Origin: Lachnospiraceae bacterium
Lineage (GTDB): Bacteria; Bacillota; Clostridia; Lachnospirales; Lachnospiraceae
Direction: 5' to 3'
NCBI GenBank assembly: GCA_017399445.1
Contig: JAFQCM010000056.1
Location: 178,658 to 242,657, forward strand
Length of the DNA stretch: 64,000 nt
Notes under the pieces: model-generated
Databases searched by the model: none
What the model was told of the DNA's origin: nothing
The model's input: the letters and a program-made list of their open reading frames with translations, nothing else
Translations under genes and position numbers: made by a program
In this document: positions 52,935-61,545 of the stretch, piece by piece
Layout of the letters: every line of letters begins with the position of its first letter
How positions within the stretch are numbered: the stretch's first letter is position 1

Positions 52935-52969
52935 CAGTCAGACGGAGCAGGAAACGTCTGGCTGTTTTT
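52935..52969 (+). terminator. Terminator of the flavin reductase-like gene
   Basis: CAGTCAGACG and CGTCTGGCTG form a 10-bp stem with one wobble pair and a 10-base loop, followed by TTTTTG. Confidence 0.85.
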
Positions 52970-52974
52970 GCATT

Positions 52975-53006
52975 GTAACAGTTTTATCCCAGTGCTAAAC
53001 TGTTAC
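52975..53006. repeat. Dispersed palindromic repeat, solo form (copy C)
   Basis: GTAACAGTTT and AAACTGTTAC surround 12 bases. The ends equal those of copies A and B, but no interior remains. It could be a collapsed element. The rest of the 268-bp gap upstream of gdpP holds two TATAAT-like hexamers (53061, 53073) with weak -35 elements, and short stems at 53110-53130. Confidence 0.55.
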
Positions 53007-53171
53007 AGAATGGGGCAAGCTATGCATTTATTATTTTAGAAAGAAAAACTTTCCCCATTGTATAATTTATGGTATAATAGGAACACTTGGTGAGGTATTT
53101 CCTAAATACTTAATTTAGTATTTATGGCATAATGTGCCCGTAGGCAGTGAGCCATGGGAAAGGAGTTTATC

Positions 53172-55214
53172 ATGAGAAGAGGCGTAAAGTTTAAAGGACA
53201 GCTTAAACTTTATATGCGATGGCCAATGTTTCTTATTGTGCTGCTTTTGGCAATGAACGTAGCAATGTATGCTCTAGATAAAAGAGCGGGAATATTAATG
53301 ACCATTTTTGTATGCATATATGCGGCAATTGTTGTAGTACTTTACTATTATAATAAACAGATATTTGTAAACGAGATGATTAATTTCGCTACAGGTTATG
53401 GACAGATACAGAAGAAACTTTTGCAGGAACTGGAGATACCATATACTTTACTAGATGAAAATGGAAGAGTTATATGGATGAATACTGCATTTAAAGATTT
53501 GGTGGGTAAAAACAGGGATTATAAAAAGTCCATTACTAATCTTTTTCCTACCATAACAAAGGACAAATTTCCGGTAAATGAAGAAGCAACAAAGCTTCAT
53601 ATTTCCGTAGATACTGCGGACTATCGCGTGGAAATGCATAAAATTATGATGGAGCATATTGCAGAATCTGTTAGTTTATTGGAAACAGAAGAGTTTGAGG
53701 GATATTTAATTGCAGTTTATTTGTTTGATGAAACAGAATTAAACAGGTATATTAAAGCAAATAAAGAGCAGCAGTTAGTTGCAGGTCTTATTTATATTGA
53801 TAACTATGATGAAGTAATCGAAGGGGTGGAAGAAGTCCGGAGTTCCCTTTTAGTAGCTTTAATTGACCGAAAAATTAATAAGTACATTTCCGGAATTGAT
53901 GGTATTGTTAAAAAAATGGAGAAAGACAAGTACTTTGTGGTAATGAAGCAGGTTTGTTTAGAACAGTTAGAAGCAAAGAGATTTGAACTTTTAGATGATG
54001 TAAAAACAGTAAGCATCGGAAATGAAATTCCAATTACTCTTAGTATTGGTTTGGGAGTAGGCGGAAATACCTACATTCAAAATTACGAATATGCCAGAAA
54101 TGCCATTGACCTGGCTTTAGGACGTGGCGGAGACCAGGCCATTGTAAAACGAAAGGATAAAATAGTTTACTATGGTGGTAAATCAAAACAGGTAGAAAAG
54201 AACACCAGAGTGAAAGCAAGGGTAAAAGCTCAGGCATTACGAGAATTGATTGAAAACAAAGATAAAGTAATGGTAATGGGACATAAAATAGGGGACGTGG
54301 ATTCCTTTGGGGCTGCCATTGGTATTTATCGGGCAGCAAAAACCATGAATAAACGTACCCATGTAGTAATTAATGAAATTACCACTTCAGTAAGGAAAAT
54401 GATAGATGGTTTCATTGATAATCCTGATTATGAAGAAGATATGTTTTTAAATAGTGTTCAAGCAAAGGAAATTATTGATAATAATACACTTCTTGTAGTA
54501 GTAGATGTGAACCGCCCAAGTTATACAGAATGTCCAGAACTGCTTAATATGTGTAAAACTATTGTAGTGTTAGACCATCACAGACAAACGGCGGAAGTTA
54601 TTGATAATGCGGTACTTTCCTATGTGGAACCATATGCATCATCTGCCTGTGAAATGGTAGCAGAAATCTTACAATATATTGATGATAATGTGAAAATCCG
54701 AAGTATGGAGGCAGATTGTCTCTATGCAGGAATTATTATTGATACCGACAGTTTTGTAAATAAAACTGGTGTCAGAACTTTTGAGGCAGCGGCATTTTTA
54801 CGAAGAAATGGTGCCGATGTTACCAGGGTGAGAAAAATGTTCCGGGATGATATGGCAGAATATAAGGCAAGGGCGGAAATTGTCAGAAATGCAGAAGTGT
54901 ATTTAGGTTCCTATGCCATTAGTGTATTGCCGGAAACAGACCTTGACAGTCCAACTATTATAGGTGCCAAGGCAGCAAATGAGCTTTTAAACATTGTAGG
55001 CGTAAAAGCATCTTTTGTGCTTACAGATTTTAGTGAAAAAGTATATATTAGTGCCCGTTCCATTGATGAAGTAAATGTGCAAATTATTATGGAGAAATTG
55101 GGCGGTGGGGGTCATTTAAGTGTGGCAGGTGCCCAGTTACAGTGTGATGTTAATGAAGCAGTTCAGCGCTTAAAAGATACTCTTTCGGAAATGATAGAAA
55201 AAGGAGAAATATAG
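53172..55214 (+). CDS. gdpP: Cyclic-di-AMP phosphodiesterase GdpP
   Basis: AAAGGAG 6 nt upstream sets the start at 53172 (680 aa). Two membrane helices (about 18-60) are followed by a PAS-like sensor domain (ELEIPYTLLDENGRVIWMNT). A degenerate GGDEF domain comes next, with an altered signature. A DHH domain has MGHKIGDVDSFGAAIGIYRA near 366 and VLDHHRQ near 465, and a DHHA1 end has GGGGHLSVAGAQ near 645. GdpP hydrolyses c-di-AMP to pApA and so affects turgor, potassium transport and beta-lactam tolerance. The rplI and dnaB genes follow, as in many Firmicutes. All metal-site residues that can be recognised are present. Confidence 0.95.
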   Translation: MRRGVKFKGQLKLYMRWPMFLIVLLLAMNVAMYALDKRAGILMTIFVCIYAAIVVVLYYYNKQIFVNEMINFATGYGQIQKKLLQELEIPYTLLDENGRVIWMNTAFKDLVGKNRDYKKSITNLFPTITKDKFPVNEEATKLHISVDTADYRVEMHKIMMEHIAESVSLLETEEFEGYLIAVYLFDETELNRYIKANKEQQLVAGLIYIDNYDEVIEGVEEVRSSLLVALIDRKINKYISGIDGIVKKMEKDKYFVVMKQVCLEQLEAKRFELLDDVKTVSIGNEIPITLSIGLGVGGNTYIQNYEYARNAIDLALGRGGDQAIVKRKDKIVYYGGKSKQVEKNTRVKARVKAQALRELIENKDKVMVMGHKIGDVDSFGAAIGIYRAAKTMNKRTHVVINEITTSVRKMIDGFIDNPDYEEDMFLNSVQAKEIIDNNTLLVVVDVNRPSYTECPELLNMCKTIVVLDHHRQTAEVIDNAVLSYVEPYASSACEMVAEILQYIDDNVKIRSMEADCLYAGIIIDTDSFVNKTGVRTFEAAAFLRRNGADVTRVRKMFRDDMAEYKARAEIVRNAEVYLGSYAISVLPETDLDSPTIIGAKAANELLNIVGVKASFVLTDFSEKVYISARSIDEVNVQIIMEKLGGGGHLSVAGAQLQCDVNEAVQRLKDTLSEMIEKGEI

Positions 55215-55216
55215 AA

Positions 55217-55663
55217 ATGAAAGTTATTTTATTAGAAGATGTAAAAAGCCTTGGAAAAAAAGGAGAAATTGTAACTGTAAATGAAGGTTATGCAAGAAAC
55301 TTTATTCTTCCAAAGAAATTGGGAGTGGAGGCTAATGCAAAAAACATGAATGATTTAAAATTGCAGAAAGCCAATGATGAAAAAGTAGCAAAAGAAATTT
55401 ATGAAGAAGCACTAGCATTAAAAGAAAAGATAGAAGCTGGAGAAGTAAATCTTACAATTAAATCTGGAGAAGGCGGAAGAACTTTTGGTTCTGTTTCTTC
55501 CAAAGAAATTGCAAACGCAGCAGCAACTCAGTTAAGTTTAGAACTTGACAAAAAGAAAATTCACTTACCAGAACCAATCAAGAGTCTTGGAACTCATAAT
55601 GTAACTGTTAAGCTTCATCCAAAAGTTAGTGCAGAATTAAAAGTAAAAGTAACAGAAGCTTAG
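55217..55663 (+). CDS. rplI: 50S ribosomal protein L9
   Basis: The 148-residue protein has the L9 N-domain signature KVILLEDVKSLGKKGEIVTV and GYARNFILPKK, the long connecting helix (LQKANDEKVAKEIYEEALAL) and the C-domain with GRTFGSVSSKEIANA. L9 binds 23S rRNA near the L1 stalk and limits frameshifting. It starts 2 bp after gdpP and precedes dnaB, with a hairpin between. Length and order are standard. Confidence 0.98.
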   Translation: MKVILLEDVKSLGKKGEIVTVNEGYARNFILPKKLGVEANAKNMNDLKLQKANDEKVAKEIYEEALALKEKIEAGEVNLTIKSGEGGRTFGSVSSKEIANAAATQLSLELDKKKIHLPEPIKSLGTHNVTVKLHPKVSAELKVKVTEA

Positions 55664-55670
55664 AAGAATC

Positions 55671-55700
55671 AATAGGAACGCTTAGGCGTTCCTATTATTT
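55671..55700 (+). terminator. Hairpin between rplI and dnaB
   Basis: AATAGGAACGC and GCGTTCCTATT form an 11-bp perfect stem with a four-base loop, followed by ATTATTT. The weak T-run suggests partial termination or RNA end processing. Confidence 0.6.
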
Positions 55701-55726
55701 ACGCTGATTTACAAGGAGGAAATGTT

Positions 55727-57058
55727 GTGGAAGAAAGTATTATTAAGAGAATACAACCACATAGTATAGAAGCAGAACAATCAGTAATTGGAGCCATGTT
55801 AATGGATAAAGAAGCAATTGTAGTAGCTTCTGAAATGCTTCATGGAGATGAATTTTATGCAAGACAGTATGGCATACTTTTTGATGCTATGGTAGAGCTT
55901 TATAATGAAGGAAAACCAGTGGATTTGATTACCTTGCAGAACCGGTTAAGGGAAAAGGATGTACCACCGGAAATCAGCAGTTTGGAATTTGTAAAGGATT
56001 TGCTGAATCTGGTAACCACTTCAGCCAATATAAAGCATTATGCAACTATTGTTTCAGAAAAGGCACTGCTTAGGAAATTAATTCGTACCAATGAAGAAAT
56101 TGCCAATACCTGCTATTTAGGAACCGAAAAGGTAGAAACTATCTTAGCTGATACAGAAAAGAAAATTTTTGAACTGGTACAATCTAGAAACAGCGGAGAT
56201 TATGTTCCCATCCGTCAGGTAGTTATCAATGCTTTGGAAAAAATTGAAGCTTCTGCTAAAACAAAGGGAAATGTAACAGGTCTTTCTACCGGATTTTTGG
56301 ACTTGGATTATAAAACGGCAGGAATGCAGCCTTCTGACTTTATTCTGGTGGCTGCCCGTCCTTCTATGGGAAAGACAGCCTTTGTGTTAAATATTGCAGA
56401 ACATATGGCCTTTAAGGATAATAAATGTGTGGCTATTTTCAGTTTGGAAATGTCAAAGGAGCAGTTGGTAAACCGTTTGTTTTCATTAGAATCCAGAGTG
56501 GATGCCCAAGTGCTCCGTACCGGAGATTTAAAAGACAGTGATTGGGAAAAGTTAATTGAAAGTGCTAATGTAATTGGAAAGTCCAGACTGATTATTGATG
56601 ACACCCCGTCTATTTCTATCTCTGAAATGCGTTCTAAGTGCCGTAAATTCAAATTAGAGCATGGATTGGACATTGTTATCATTGACTACCTACAGTTGAT
56701 GTCAGGAAGCGGCAGAAGCGATTCCAGACAGCAGGAAATTTCAGATATTTCCCGTTCTTTAAAAGCTATGGCGAGAGAGTTGAATGTACCGGTCATTGCC
56801 CTGTCTCAGTTGAGCCGAGCGGTAGAACAGCGTCCGGACCATAGACCAATGCTTTCTGACCTTCGAGAATCTGGAGCTATCGAGCAGGATGCTGACGTGG
56901 TTATGTTCATTTATCGAGATGATTACTATAATAAAGATTCTGAAAATAAGAACATTGCAGAAATTATTATAGCCAAGCAAAGAAATGGTCCTATTGGAAC
57001 AGTGAATTTGGTATGGTTGCCACAGTTTACTAAATTTGCCAATATGGAGAAAAACTAA
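55727..57058 (+). CDS. dnaB: Replicative DNA helicase DnaB
   Basis: The hexameric helicase that unwinds DNA at the fork. The 443-residue protein starts with GTG after AAGGAGG. The N-terminal primase-interacting domain (PHSIEAEQSVIGAMLMDKEA) is followed by a RecA-like core with Walker A ARPSMGKTAF near 211, a Walker B IVIIDYLQLM near 322, the arginine-finger region and the C-terminal FIYRDDYYNKDSENKNIAEI. There is no intein. The gene is named dnaC in Bacillus. It ends at a bidirectional terminator shared with the facing MATE gene. Confidence 0.97.
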   Translation: MEESIIKRIQPHSIEAEQSVIGAMLMDKEAIVVASEMLHGDEFYARQYGILFDAMVELYNEGKPVDLITLQNRLREKDVPPEISSLEFVKDLLNLVTTSANIKHYATIVSEKALLRKLIRTNEEIANTCYLGTEKVETILADTEKKIFELVQSRNSGDYVPIRQVVINALEKIEASAKTKGNVTGLSTGFLDLDYKTAGMQPSDFILVAARPSMGKTAFVLNIAEHMAFKDNKCVAIFSLEMSKEQLVNRLFSLESRVDAQVLRTGDLKDSDWEKLIESANVIGKSRLIIDDTPSISISEMRSKCRKFKLEHGLDIVIIDYLQLMSGSGRSDSRQQEISDISRSLKAMARELNVPVIALSQLSRAVEQRPDHRPMLSDLRESGAIEQDADVVMFIYRDDYYNKDSENKNIAEIIIAKQRNGPIGTVNLVWLPQFTKFANMEKN

Positions 57059-57070
57059 AAGGAAATAAGC

Positions 57071-57115
57071 AAAAAACTCTATGTAGATGGAAGAACTTTT
57101 ACATAGAGTTTTTTA
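57071..57115. terminator. Bidirectional terminator between dnaB and the MATE gene
   Basis: AAAAAACTCTATGTA and TACATAGAGTTTTTT form a long stem around a 14-base loop. A-runs and T-runs flank it, so it works in both directions. Confidence 0.9.
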
Positions 57116-57151
57116 TATAGAACAATATTATTTCTAATTAACAAAAATATT

Positions 57152-58531
57152 TTAAGACAGAGAATTTATCTTTTTTTGTTCCACATTTTTCATAAATACA
57201 AATGCAATTAATATAGATAACCCTTCTGCAATCAAAAATGTAATCCAAAGACTCCAAGTAGGAAAACCGTTAGAGATAACCAGTTTTGCCAGACCCCATG
57301 CCACAGGAACTACAAATAAGAATTGTCGGCAGATGGAAATAATCAAAGATTCCAAACCGCTGTCTAATGCCTGGAAAATCCCCTGATAAGCTATGTTAGC
57401 ACCTGCAAACAGATAAGACAAGGATATAATTCGAATGGCACTAACACAAAGATCAGCAGTTGCTCCAGACAATCCAAAAATTGTGGAGAATGGTTTAGCA
57501 AGTATTTCTAATATTACAAGACCTGCCACCATAATTATAAGAGTGTAAGTCATACCATACTTAATACCATCTTTTACTCGTTTTTTACTATTCATACCAT
57601 GGTTGAAGGAAACAATTGGTGTAATGGCATCACGAAGTCCAAAGGCCGCAAATAAAATAAATTGCTGAATCTTATAGTATAATCCATAAGCAGTTACTAC
57701 ATTTTCTCCCACTTTTACAAAGATAACATTTAAATCATAGGTCATAACGGAAGTAAGTGCCTGTGCAATAATAGCAGGAAAGCCAATGGAATAAATTCCT
57801 TTAATAATAGATAAATTCGGTTTCATATATTTTAAGCCATTGCTGACTTCTTTGTTAACTTTCAAGTGGAAAATGAGAGCACAAATAAAGGAGGCAATCT
57901 GTCCTATAATCGTAGCATAAGCGGCACCCCTCACACCCATTTCCGGCATTCCAAACATTCCATAAATGAGAATTGGATCCAAAATAATATTTACTACAGC
58001 ACCTGTAATCTGGGCAATAGTAGAATACAAAGATTTTCCAGTTGCCTGCAACATTTTTTCAAAAATAGAAAAATATACTATTCCCATAGAAAAAATACAG
58101 CAAATCTTTAAGTAGTCTGTTGCCATTTCCACAATTACTGTATTAGCAGACTGGGAAGCAATATATGATTTAGTTCCAATTAAACCAAAAAGAAGAAAGA
58201 TAACATAAATAATTGTAGCAAGAAAAATAGCGTTTCCACAGGTTTTATTGGCTTTTTCCTTATTTCCCTGGCCAAGACTTTTGGCAAGCAAAGCGTTAGC
58301 ACCAACGCCAGTTCCAATTCCTACAGCAACCATTAACATTTGTACAGGAAAAGCTAAGGTAAGGGCATTTAAAGCTGCTTCTCCGTTTCCTTGTATATTG
58401 GATACAAAGGCACTGTCTACAATGTTATAAACTGCTTGCAGCATCATGGAAAGAATCATAGGTATTCCCATAGATAACATCAATTTATTTACCGGCGTGG
58501 TAGCCATAGGGTTTTGTACTTTTTTATTCAT
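57152..58531 (-). CDS. MATE family efflux transporter
   Basis: The start at 58531 has GCAGGAGG 5 nt upstream; a longer frame overlaps the preceding gene. The 459-residue protein has twelve membrane helices in two six-helix halves, starting KLMLSMGIPMILSMMLQAVY. MATE landmarks are VDSAFVSNIQGNGEAALNAL and AVGIGTGVGANALLAKSLGQ in the first half, and GLRDAITPIVSFNHGMN in the second. Such proteins export drugs or metabolites in exchange for Na+ or H+. Its start overlaps the end of the cytidylate-kinase-like gene by 8 bp, so the two form an operon. Confidence 0.94.
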   Translation of the reverse strand: MNKKVQNPMATTPVNKLMLSMGIPMILSMMLQAVYNIVDSAFVSNIQGNGEAALNALTLAFPVQMLMVAVGIGTGVGANALLAKSLGQGNKEKANKTCGNAIFLATIIYVIFLLFGLIGTKSYIASQSANTVIVEMATDYLKICCIFSMGIVYFSIFEKMLQATGKSLYSTIAQITGAVVNIILDPILIYGMFGMPEMGVRGAAYATIIGQIASFICALIFHLKVNKEVSNGLKYMKPNLSIIKGIYSIGFPAIIAQALTSVMTYDLNVIFVKVGENVVTAYGLYYKIQQFILFAAFGLRDAITPIVSFNHGMNSKKRVKDGIKYGMTYTLIIMVAGLVILEILAKPFSTIFGLSGATADLCVSAIRIISLSYLFAGANIAYQGIFQALDSGLESLIISICRQFLFVVPVAWGLAKLVISNGFPTWSLWITFLIAEGLSILIAFVFMKNVEQKKINSLS

Positions 58532-59120
58532 GATTACCTCCTGCGGCATTTATAATAATATCTACTGCTTTTTCAATGCTTAACTTACCGGAATCGATAG
58601 AAAGATGATAATTACTCATTTTTCCCCATTCCTGTTCCGTAAAATATTTGTAGTTGAGTTTTCTCTTTTTATCTTTTTCTTTTAGACGTTTTTCAGGATG
58701 TACACTTGTTTCACCATACTGACTTACAATACGGTCTGCACGAAATTCTGTAGAAGCATGAATAAATACGTTTAAACAGTCTTCCCGGTCTTTTAACAGA
58801 TAATCAGCACATCTTCCAACAATAACACATGGCCCATTTTCTGCCAGTTCGAGTATAACCTTCTTTTGGGCAAACCAGATTCGATCTGCATTAGATAATC
58901 CATCGGAACCTCTGCCAAGAAAACCATAAGTAAATCCAGTAATTCCCGGTGCATACTCACTTTCTTCAGATATGTATTCCTTCGCATATCCTGATTCTTC
59001 TGCAATTTTTTCAATTAGTTCTTTGTCATAGTAGGGAATTTCTAATTTCTCTGCCACCATTTTTCCAACAGTTCTTCCGCCACTGCCGAACTGCCTACTG
59101 ATTGTAATAATTTTTTCCAT
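58524..59120 (-). CDS. Cytidylate kinase-like family protein
   Basis: The 198-residue P-loop protein starts KIITISRQFGSGGRTVGKMV, a modified Walker A, and has PYYDKELIEKIAEESGYAKE and VIVGRCADYLL, all typical of the cytidylate_kin2 group. These small kinases are widespread in Lachnospiraceae next to transporters, and their true substrate is not known. True CMP kinases have a longer insert for CMP, so nucleotide monophosphate phosphorylation is only a possibility. GGAGGATC-type SD precedes the ATG. It is the first gene of a pair with the MATE exporter. Confidence 0.9.
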   Translation of the reverse strand: MEKIITISRQFGSGGRTVGKMVAEKLEIPYYDKELIEKIAEESGYAKEYISEESEYAPGITGFTYGFLGRGSDGLSNADRIWFAQKKVILELAENGPCVIVGRCADYLLKDREDCLNVFIHASTEFRADRIVSQYGETSVHPEKRLKEKDKKRKLNYKYFTEQEWGKMSNYHLSIDSGKLSIEKAVDIIINAAGGNHE

Positions 59121-59213
59121 TTCAGATCCTCCATTTCTGCAATTATGAGAAATATGCTTTGCAAGTTTCTCAAATTATTGTGCTGCTTGTGAAATCATTA
59201 TGTAAGCATTTGA

Positions 59214-59231
59214 TTTTCCACATTATGCACA
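59214..59231 (+). promoter_or_regulatory. Two abutting DnaA-box-like 9-mers
   Basis: TTTTCCACA (59214-59222) and TTATGCACA (59223-59231) both fit TT(A/T)TNCACA and lie head to tail without a gap. They sit in the 456-bp region between divergent genes. Binding is not shown. Confidence 0.35.
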
Positions 59232-59238
59232 CAAAAGA

Positions 59239-59279
59239 GCGTGTAACCTCTGTAGCAGTGCTACATATAGATTACACGC
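59239..59279. other. Strong two-part hairpin in a gene-free region
   Basis: Outer arms GCGTGTAA and TTACACGC, inner arms TGTAGCA and TGCTACA around one G, with small internal loops. It has no T-run. It may be a small RNA, a site for a DNA-binding protein or a weak terminator. The rest of 59280-59576 is AT-rich and holds only a TATATT-like hexamer near 59491 before the MerR-type gene. Confidence 0.4.
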
Positions 59280-59576
59280 AATAATATTTGCTGGATTTAC
59301 ATCTACTGGATACACAGTATTTTTTGCTTAACCATTATAACATTTTCCCGAAAAAAATGTAATCTTTTTTACAAGTAATTTATAGATAGAAAAGGTTTAA
59401 TTTACTGTCCACTTCAAATTTCAACAAAACTTCTATAAATATTACATTTTCTGCATACACAATTCCCCTTACTTCGCAAAAAAAACATGGTATATTCTAT
59501 AAGAGAGAACATATACATAATAATTTATTTACTATTTAATGCTTCGGAGGTTCGGAGTAAGAAAGGCGGATTGGGT

Positions 59577-60317
59577 ATGCAGGAAATTAGATATATGATT
59601 TCGGATACGGCGAAGAAAGTAGAGGTGGAAGCACATGTACTAAGATACTGGGAAGAAGAATTGAATCTAAATATTGCAAGAAATGAAATGGGACACCGAT
59701 ATTATACAGCAAAAGATATTTTGGTGTTTCAAAACATTAAAAAATTAAAAGAACAGGGCTTTCAGTTAAAGACCATAAAAATGGTTCTTCCGGAACTTGA
59801 AAATGAAAATGTAGATAATATTATCAAACGTAAAGAAGAACTGAATATGGAAGCGGAAAGTCTGATGTATGGATATCAACCTCAGGAGGCAGGGGGGACA
59901 AGCTGTTCCCACCCCATGCAGAGTTCCTATCAAATGCAAAGTGCCCATCAGACACCGGCAGCGTATTATAATTCTCAGCCAATGCAGAATACTTCCAGTA
60001 TCAATATGGATGAAAAGATGCAGCAGTTTCAAATGATTTTGGGAAATATTGTAGCACAGGCATTACATAAAAATAATGAAGCTTTAAGTAAGGATATTGG
60101 AGAAAATGTAAGTGAACGAGTTTTAAAGCAGATGAATTGTGTGGCAAAAGAGCAGGAAGAAAGAGAGGAAGAACGCTTTAAAAAATTAGATGAAATGATA
60201 CGTAATACCCAGCAGGGGAAAAAAGAACAGGAAATGGCAGAAAAGAAAAAGAAGAAAGAAAAGAAAGGCTTGTTTTCCAAAAAGAGAAAGGTGGTTGGCA
60301 GTGAAAGTCCTGCTTAA
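59577..60317 (+). CDS. MerR-type HTH protein with coiled coil and basic tail
   Basis: AAAGGCGG about 9 nt upstream fixes the start at 59577 (246 aa); the longer frame starts in non-coding sequence. Residues 1-75 form a MerR-type winged helix (RYMISDTAKKVEVEAHVLRY, then GHRYYTAKDILVFQNIKKLK). A Gln/Ser/His-rich linker (about 105-150) and a coiled coil (about 185-225, KEQEEREEERFKKLDEMIRN) follow. The end is very basic, GLFSKKRKVV. There is no effector pocket of classical MerR. RacA and related chromosome-anchoring proteins share the HTH plus coiled-coil plan, so a structural DNA-binding role is an alternative to gene regulation. Confidence 0.8.
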   Translation: MQEIRYMISDTAKKVEVEAHVLRYWEEELNLNIARNEMGHRYYTAKDILVFQNIKKLKEQGFQLKTIKMVLPELENENVDNIIKRKEELNMEAESLMYGYQPQEAGGTSCSHPMQSSYQMQSAHQTPAAYYNSQPMQNTSSINMDEKMQQFQMILGNIVAQALHKNNEALSKDIGENVSERVLKQMNCVAKEQEEREEERFKKLDEMIRNTQQGKKEQEMAEKKKKKEKKGLFSKKRKVVGSESPA

Positions 60318-60363
60318 AAGAAGGGCAGTGTTAAGAAAACAACATAAAAATATGATAAAATAT

Positions 60364-60402
60364 AAAAAAAGATGGTGGAACAAAAGTTCACACCATCTTT
60401 TT
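60364..60402. terminator. Bidirectional terminator between the MerR-type gene and the ferredoxin gene
   Basis: AAAAAGATGGTG with GAAC pairs with GTTC and CACCATCTTTTT around AAAA. A-runs and T-runs allow it to end transcription from both sides. Confidence 0.88.
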
Positions 60403-60416
60403 CGATGCTTTGAACA

Positions 60417-60584
60417 TTATTCAGAAATAGCACCTGTTGGGCATGTACCAGCACAAGCACCACAGCTAATGCATGTATCTGCATCGATTTCGAATTTTCC
60501 ATCTCCTTCAGAAATAGCACCTACTGGACAAGCTCCAGCGCAAGCACCACAAGAAACACATGAGTCTGAAATAACGAATGCCAT
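60417..60584 (-). CDS. Ferredoxin, 2[4Fe-4S]
   Basis: A 55-residue clostridial-type ferredoxin, found by reading the - strand. The start at 60584 has TAAGGAGG 8 nt upstream. It has two near-identical halves: C9, C12, C15 and C19 in CVSCGACAGACPVGAIS, and C38, C41, C44, C48 in CISCGACAGTCPTGAIS. Each half-set of three Cys plus one from the other half binds a [4Fe-4S] cluster. It carries low-potential electrons in anaerobic metabolism, for example for hydrogenase. It is its own unit, with a promoter at 60649 and a shared terminator at 60364. A longer + strand frame over it is an artefact. Confidence 0.95.
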   Translation of the reverse strand: MAFVISDSCVSCGACAGACPVGAISEGDGKFEIDADTCISCGACAGTCPTGAISE

Positions 60585-60648
60585 AGTTAAGTCCTCCTTA
60601 AAAAATATGTGAAAATTAATAATCCTTCTAAGCCTAACGGCTACTTAT

Positions 60649-60677
60649 ATTTTAATATAAATAGGTGAAATATACAA
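60649..60677 (-). promoter_or_regulatory. Promoter of the ferredoxin gene
   Basis: On the - strand, TTGTAT (60677-60672), a 17-bp spacer and TAAAAT (60654-60649), about 65 bp before the start codon. The short hairpin AGCC-TAAC-GGCT (60631-60642) lies in the leader. Confidence 0.45.
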
Positions 60678-60685
60678 GTGAATAT

Positions 60686-61441
60686 TTATAAATTTTCACT
60701 TCTACGTTTTTTCAATCCATCAAGTACAATTTTTTTCAGTTCAATAGCAGTGTCTTTGTTCATAGCAGGAATATCTTTTAATGGATATTCCATTCCAAGT
60801 TTTTCATATTTTGGTTTCCCCATAGTATGGTAAGGAAGAATATCCAAGGCCTTTAAATTGGAAAGGCCACCTATAAAGTAACCTAGCTTGAATAAGTATT
60901 CTTCCTCATCAGTAATTGTAGGTACTACTACATGTCGAATCCAAAGAGTTACATTTTTTTTAGCAGTATATTCTGCAAATTTTAGAATTTGGTCATTAGG
61001 CTGGGAAGTTAATTCTTTATGTTTTTCTGGATCAATATGCTTAATATCCAGCATAATTAAATCAGTAACTTCCATCAATTTGTCCAGTTTAGCAATAAAA
61101 TCGGAATTATTTTCATTGTAAGCAATTCCAGAGGTATCTAAACAAGTATGAATATTCTTTTCTTTTGCCTTCTGAAAAAGTTCTGTAACAAAATCTATTT
61201 GCATTAGTGGTTCACCGCCGGTAACAGTAAGCCCCCCACCGTTTGCATAGAACATTTCATTTCTTTTATAAGCAGCAATAATTTCATCAGTGTCCATCTG
61301 ATTGCCTGTATTCATTTCCCAAGTGTCCGGATTGTGACAATAAAGGCAGCGCATAGGGCACCCCTGTACAAATACTACAAAACGTACACCAGGGCCATCT
61401 ACAGTACCAAAACTTTCTGTAGAATGAACATATCCTTTCAT
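60686..61441 (-). CDS. pflA: Pyruvate formate-lyase activating enzyme
   Basis: Radical SAM enzyme that creates the glycyl radical on pyruvate formate-lyase. The start at 61441 has AAGGAG 7 nt upstream; the upstream frame extension is in the intergenic region. The 251-residue protein has STESFGTVDGPGVRFVVFVQ, the cluster motif C28-x3-C32-x2-C35 (GCPMRCLYCHNP), then NGGGLTVTGGEPLMQ and the DTSG region. It is full length. Here the target glycine is on a separate 80-residue protein encoded upstream (61546-61788). A terminator lies between that gene and pflA, so pflA may be at a lower level. Confidence 0.97.
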   Translation of the reverse strand: MKGYVHSTESFGTVDGPGVRFVVFVQGCPMRCLYCHNPDTWEMNTGNQMDTDEIIAAYKRNEMFYANGGGLTVTGGEPLMQIDFVTELFQKAKEKNIHTCLDTSGIAYNENNSDFIAKLDKLMEVTDLIMLDIKHIDPEKHKELTSQPNDQILKFAEYTAKKNVTLWIRHVVVPTITDEEEYLFKLGYFIGGLSNLKALDILPYHTMGKPKYEKLGMEYPLKDIPAMNKDTAIELKKIVLDGLKKRRSENL

Positions 61442-61487
61442 AAGAAACTCCTTCCGTAATTTTCGTTTAAAATGTGGTAATGGTTGC

Positions 61488-61519
61488 AAAAAGGACCTCA
61501 TTTCTGAGGCCCTTTTCTT
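61488..61519 (-). terminator. Terminator between the glycyl-radical-domain gene and pflA
   Basis: On the - strand, AAAAGGGCCTCA and TGAGGTCCTTTTT form a stem with a three-base loop and a T-run. It closes the pfl structural genes; pflA lies beyond it, so read-through or a separate promoter is needed. Confidence 0.8.
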
Positions 61520-61545
61520 TAAAGTAATATAATTACGACAGCAAA

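Noticed and set aside
60295..60612. A 105-residue + strand frame
   Set aside because: It runs antisense over the ferredoxin gene at 60417-60584 and the shared terminator. The - strand product has a perfect 8-Cys ferredoxin pattern.
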